DNA from: Lingula anatina
Lineage: Eukaryota; Brachiopoda; Lingulata; Lingulida; Lingulidae
NCBI RefSeq assembly: GCF_001039355.2
Contig: NW_019774436.1
Coordinates: 159,339 to 223,338 of the forward strand
Direction of reading: 5' to 3'
Length of the DNA: 64,000 nt
Shown here: piece after piece, positions 58,970-64,000 of the stretch
Layout: each line of letters starts with the position of its first letter
Position numbering within the stretch: the stretch's first letter is position 1
Translations under genes and position numbers: made by a program
The notes under the pieces: model-generated
Seen by the model: the letters and a program-made list of their open reading frames with translations, nothing else
What the model was told of the DNA's origin: nothing
Databases searched by the model: none

Positions 58970-61900
58970 ATGAAGACCGCACTAATGAAGCGCACCAGAG
59001 TCAGCTGTGTGTTGACATTTGTTATTTTGGTGCTGGGTATGCAGCCAGGTAACTTTTACGTGTTATATTGAAATTTTAAGTAAATATATGATGTTTTGTC
59101 ACTAAGAGAGACCGTAAACGAGAATTTTATATTGGAATGATACTTAATTAAGACGAACTTTTGTGGTCATCTACAATAATTTTGTTCGCATTTGAATAAA
59201 ATTTTTACTGGTAGTAGCTATATTTTTTAAATTTATTAATCCTAATAGTTCATGTAACTTCAATGAGCCAAACCAAGGTCACTCCTCTGTTTATATAGAC
59301 TGGAGCTTTCTTCCATGCTGATATTAGAAAAATATGAATGAATTTGTTCCAGCAAAGTAAATGGTGTATTTTTGAACGAATAATGTAAATAATGTATTTT
59401 AGGCATTGGTATGCCCACGTTGCTTCCCCATGTAGAACACCCAGTATTGGGTATGAGTACTTCAACAAGAAGTTTAGACTTGCTGCTTCCCCCTGTAACT
59501 GGCACAACTACAGCTCAGCAAAAAGCAGATCCTCATGTTGCCAAGAGTTCTTTTCTGGACAGAATCTACCAAATAGCAAGAAACATAAATACTTTGGTCA
59601 AGAATGTCAGTGTTTGGATGAAAACAAAGGCTCAACTATTATATCACGTGGGGATATTTGGAGGTTCTAACACGGTGGTGGGTACTAGAAAGACAGCATT
59701 GAGGGGTTTCAAAGTGCCCCCAGTTACTACGGTGGATGCAAGAAGTACAATTAATATTGCCAGCAAAACTGGCACATCTATTGGTATGACTGAGGAAATG
59801 ACAAGTTCATCAGTGAAACATGAAGGTAAGACCACATTGTTTGATCTGTGTCAGTTATATAAATAAAACTATTGAGAGGTTTGTATCATGTAATAAAAGA
59901 GAAAATATATTAAAAATGGATATGTCAAAATGATAAAAATGAAATAAAAAATGTAAGAAAAAAAAAGATAATGAAATGTCAATGTCATTTAGCAACAAAC
60001 GGTTTCTGATATGTTACATTTTGGAATTTGCAAATACTAGCTTTAAAGGCAAACATTTGATGTGGATGATTGAATTTAGATAATTATGCATTATTTCAGG
60101 GATTGGTATGAAAACAACATCTCCTTATGTTATAAACAACCAAGTAAAACCCACTGGATTTGGTATTAGTACTTCAACCATTTCCTATGACCCAACATTA
60201 CAAAAACCACAAGGGGAAGATATGACTCTTGATGAGATATTGGGTGCCTTTAAAGTAGAATTCCACAGACTGGTAGGAGGCGTTAGTTCTTTTGTTAAGA
60301 ATGTTACTGGCTTGATAAAAACAAGTGCACAGCGCTTTTCTCAGTGGATCACGGAGGATAATGCAAGGATTGACAGTGGCACTAAAAGGAAAAGAGTAAA
60401 AAGGTTTGCTGTACCAAATGCAAACCCATTTGATATCTGGAAAAGAACCAGGATTCCCAGTACAACTGAAATACCTGTAGTGGAGGAAGTCACATTGCCA
60501 CCAGTGAAACCTAGAAGTAAGTGGTGATTAACAAAGGACAAAAAAAAGTTCAAAATGATAACACCATTTCTTTATTGATTAACCATGATCAAATGACATG
60601 CTCCAAGCAAAGCAATTAACCCCTCATGTAATCAACTTTCTAATTTGTTTTTTAAAATGTGCCATTTAGTTTACATGGAAGTTACAATACTTACCCATTT
60701 GTTTAGAACAATAAGCAGTCTTTTTAAAATTATCTTCATTTTCCTTTTTTTTTTCTTTGTCTATTTTTTCTTCACCTTTATTTCTATCTTTCTGATTTTT
60801 AGTTACTATTCCTCTTAAGTTAGGATTTGGAGTTGATAGTAGGTTGCTTACTTCTAACCTCCATATTCCTCCACCTACCTTTATGTCTCATGGCGCTAGT
60901 TACATTTACTGCTTACTGGCTGTAGTCTTTGCACTCTTTCTGGGTTGCTTCCTTGCACTTACAACTGGCAGGACAAGAAAGGTATTAGACACTATATGTA
61001 TAGTATTATAAGATTTTCTTATATTATGTGACTGGAATTGGGTTGTCTGCGTGTCTGTCCATACAGACACATGGTCATTATCATGTCTTAAACTTTATGA
61101 TCAACATGTGGCTTGTATGTAATCTACAACTGCAACATATAAACCATATGTTGTAAATGAAAACTTACATCATCAATACAATTCATGGAAGTTCATCATG
61201 TCAGGTGATGCCATTTGACTTTGTTTAGGATGTTAAAATCCAAATATTTATCTTGGAAACATATTTAGACTTCTTTCATTCATCATTAAGGAAAATGTAT
61301 CAAAAAGGTTATCACTTCATTTTGATTTGGGTATTTTATGTACAAATAGTTTGCCAACAATGACAATGATTTTTAATAAATTGAGGTTTATTATTATTAT
61401 TATTATTATTATTCTAGTCCAAGATTGTCGGGATTCCTCATCTGGCTGATGATGTTTATGCCTACATTTTGACAGTGAAGACTGGGTTTAGGAGAAGTAT
61501 GTTGGAGCACAGTGACTTATCATATTAACATATTTTTAGATAAGATATTTCATTTAAAAAAGCAGTTGGCTTAAAATGCAAATGCCTTACTGTATTGGGG
61601 TTTCAAAAAATACCTAGTTGCTATAGTATGGAATTTTTTTAATATTACCTGTCATTTGTTTTTAATTTACAAAGAGAATGAATTTAATTGCTATTAGAAA
61701 TATAATTAGTTTCATGTTGAGTATTCATTATTTTTTATACAATTGTAGATGCTGGAACCAACAGTAAAGTCAAGATACAGCTATTTTCTAACAACTCTGC
61801 CTCACCACAGTATTCACTGTCGGCACATGGAAGTAGACAGAAGGTTTTCACACGTGGAAGTGAGAGCATGTTCATTTTATATACCAAAGGTACATATCTT

Positions 61901-63953
61901 TTCACAAAAAAGGAAGTTTTAAAAAGGGCCATTCCTCAACACTGTTGTCTTTGTAATAAACCTCCCTTACACTGTTTGTTTCTATATATCACTTACAAAA
62001 AAGAAAAAAATAAAACCCTATATTGATTGGGAGTTGCCAAATATTTAATAGATGGAAAGTATTGTAGAATGACACAAAAACAGTGGAACACTGACACATT
62101 CAAAGTATATTACTTCCATGTATAAAAAACATGAGTTATTAAATTTGTTTCCTTTTTGTAGCTCCACTTGGAGAGCTGACTAGTATCTGTACAACTCAAC
62201 AAGGCACTGGTGTTAAAGGAAAATGGTAAGTGCACATTTTAGCCTAGGATAAAAAGTAACAGAATTATGTTTATTGATTTCTTTTGATGTTTTTATATTC
62301 TTTATTGAATTGGCATTGTGGTACTTTTTTTTTTACAATGGCAAATGAGAAATTAATGTTCATATTGATATTCACAATGATTGATATAAATACAAAAACA
62401 TTTTTGAATTTGTAGCAAAGAGCTCAGCTGTTTGATTTTTACTTTTTCACTTATTTTTTAGCATACGTGTGCAATTAATTTGGTCATACTTTTTTTAAAG
62501 ATAATTTTTCCATTACTTTTAGGTATTTAGACTCCATGATTGTTTCAGACCCTGTAGCTGACAGGGAATGGTGGTTTGACTGCAAGAAATGGCTGAAAAC
62601 AAAGCATGATGGTGTGCAAGAACATCACACTTTCACACTAACTACCACTGATAGTGTTTTTAGGTAGGCGAGTAGACTGGGTCGGTGCTAAATTGGGCAA
62701 TACTTGATTTGGGTTTTTATTGATATATGTTGTTATTTAATCTCCGTATTTTGATAGTTGTGACGTTCACTTTCATCTGTATTGTGAAATGAAAAATAAT
62801 GCAAAATAAATGTATTTTTGTGTACACAATTTTAAATGCAAGTTGAACACATTGTTTGTTATAGCTGGATGTGGAGTACCACTGTGAGTGTTTTCCATCA
62901 GTACCACCGTTGGATCTATCCTGCGCTTGGTGGCGGGCGAGAGCACATGAAAGTTTTATCAAGACCACTGATGCTTGTGCTCTTGTTATCAGCTGTTGGC
63001 AACTTCCTGCTTGGCAACATTCTCGTAGAAACGGCTCTGCTGTCACTCAGTAGTCAACATGAAGTACAGCTGACAGCAAATGTGTTTTTCTACACATTTA
63101 TGGTGAATGGTATCATCTGCTTTGCAAACTGCATGTGTGAACTTATCCTGGGCAACATTAGATCCAAGGAATTGTGCCGAAGTGTGTGTTTGGAGACAAT
63201 GGGCAGTCGCAGTCCAGATATGGCAAGTCAGATGCGGCAGACAACATGTGATGGGGTTGTGAAGAACAAAGGACAGGGAAAAAAAGGTAGAGATTTGAAA
63301 TTGTGGTAAAAATACAGTTTTGTTCTTCAAGATTGTCATTTATCTAACTTAGGAAGTTGTTGAAAGAATCGTATTTATCACAAGAAATATTACGTTTTAA
63401 AGATATTGAATGATGGAATGATATAATTTATGAAGTTTCAATCATCAATATTTATTATAGCTGCTACAACCAATGCTGCAGAGAATTGTGTAAGAGGCAA
63501 ATGCTCAGGTGAAGATCATCTTACAAGGCACATTAGACTTGATGATAGACCGTTCGCCAGTTCTCTACATGTTAGGAATCAGCTTTCACCTGAGGATGAA
63601 AAACATGGGCTGTATGAGTCCAAGTCACTCTGCAACATGAGGTAATTCATACTTTATTAACAGCTTATGAGCTTCAGTTTCATCTATATCTCCTGCATAA
63701 ATTTTGACAGTTTGGGGCTCTGATTGTGAACATTTTTACTCCCAAAATATTGGTTAGTAAAAGATTGCATTTCTTTAAAATGTGCATGTTTTCCTGCTTC
63801 CTAGAGAGATACAGAAAAAAGCCTCACCAGCACATTCACACTTGACTTCCTTAATGACTTAATATTTTCACACACTTCCAGAATAAGCAATTTGAATGCC
63901 TTTGGAATGACCCAAGATGAAGCAAGAGGACAAGAACACATGGTACCACAAAG
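58970..63953 (+). CDS. Polycystin-1-like PLAT-domain membrane protein (PKD1L-B), 5' part
   Basis: Paralogue of the gene at 13421-26342, running off the window. Exons: 58970-59048, 59403-59825, 60100-60516, 60803-60981, 61418-61496, 61749-61889, 62162-62225, 62523-62663, 62865-63286, 63461-63641, 63882-63953. Every intron phase equals that of PKD1L-A. Signal peptide (VSCVLTFVILVLGMQPG); two ectodomain modules, each with a STSTRS/STSTIS motif and a (W/L)(M/I)KT-x-AQ segment, the second ending in a basic RKRVKR site; TM1 (IYCLLAVVFALFLGCFLAL); PLAT domain (YAYILTVKTGFRR, AGTNSKVKIQLFSN, DREWWF); TM2 and TM3 (LMLVLLLSAVGNFLLGNIL, FMVNGIICFANCMCELILG); then the start of the intracellular loop. Whether it too stops after TM5 cannot be seen. 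Function unknown; likely a sensory, adhesion or sperm-related polycystin-type protein by family only. Confidence 0.85.
61391..61413 (+). repeat. (TTA)n microsatellite at a splice acceptor
   Basis: TTA trinucleotide run directly upstream of the acceptor TTCTAG at 61412-61417 of the first PLAT exon of PKD1L-B; it supplies the pyrimidine-rich tract. Confidence 0.85.
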
Positions 63954-64000
63954 GTATGAAAAACAAAATGCTTTTTAATTAGAATTTATTTGCCAGATAT

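Noticed and set aside
1-64000. tRNA, rRNA, CRISPR or prokaryotic operon features
   Set aside because: None seen. The direct repeats present are microsatellites or transposon copies, and all recognised genes are intron-containing animal genes.

Overview
The window is nuclear DNA of an animal. All coding sequence is split by GT-AG introns, the proteins are recognisable bilaterian orthologues, and the DNA is AT-rich with many microsatellites and short transposon relics. The two N gaps, and a 1.5-kb near-duplicate beside one of them, suggest a draft assembly of a heterozygous genome. A marine invertebrate deuterostome or a mollusc-like lophotrochozoan would fit; the sequence alone does not decide.

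Layout from left to right: CABLES (+, 3' part, 996-7514); a Rieske Fe-S protein of the RFESD family (-, 9165-11321, 'RFESD-A'); a large polycystin-1-like membrane protein (-, 13421-26342, 24 exons, 2186 aa, 'PKD1L-A'); a second RFESD paralogue (-, 29160-31194, 'RFESD-B'); RANBP3 (+, 31599-39922, head-to-head with RFESD-B); FGGY carbohydrate kinase (-, 41110-48030); HADHB, the mitochondrial trifunctional thiolase (-, 48984-56409); a second copy of the first two HADHB exons (57439-58015); and the 5' part of a second polycystin-1-like gene (+, 58970 to beyond the window end, 'PKD1L-B'). Exons were joined by hand from splice sites and reading phase. The complete gene models all close in frame, and three have lengths close to the human proteins (FGGY 548 aa, HADHB 477 aa, RANBP3 596 aa).

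The conserved genes are ordinary housekeeping functions: cell-cycle/kinase adaptor, Fe-S protein, nuclear export cofactor, sugar kinase and fatty-acid beta-oxidation. They share no pathway. The unusual content is the PKD1L pair. PKD1L-A has a signal peptide, a short ectodomain of two repeated modules, TM1, a PLAT domain and TM2-TM3. A very large intracellular loop follows, with two Cys-Cys-His-Cys modules and a triplicated exon, then TM4-TM5 and a stop where polycystins would continue into the channel domain. The two paralogues share exon phases and a promoter block around a TGACGTCA palindrome. Several short inverted-repeat transposons (MITE-like) sit in introns.
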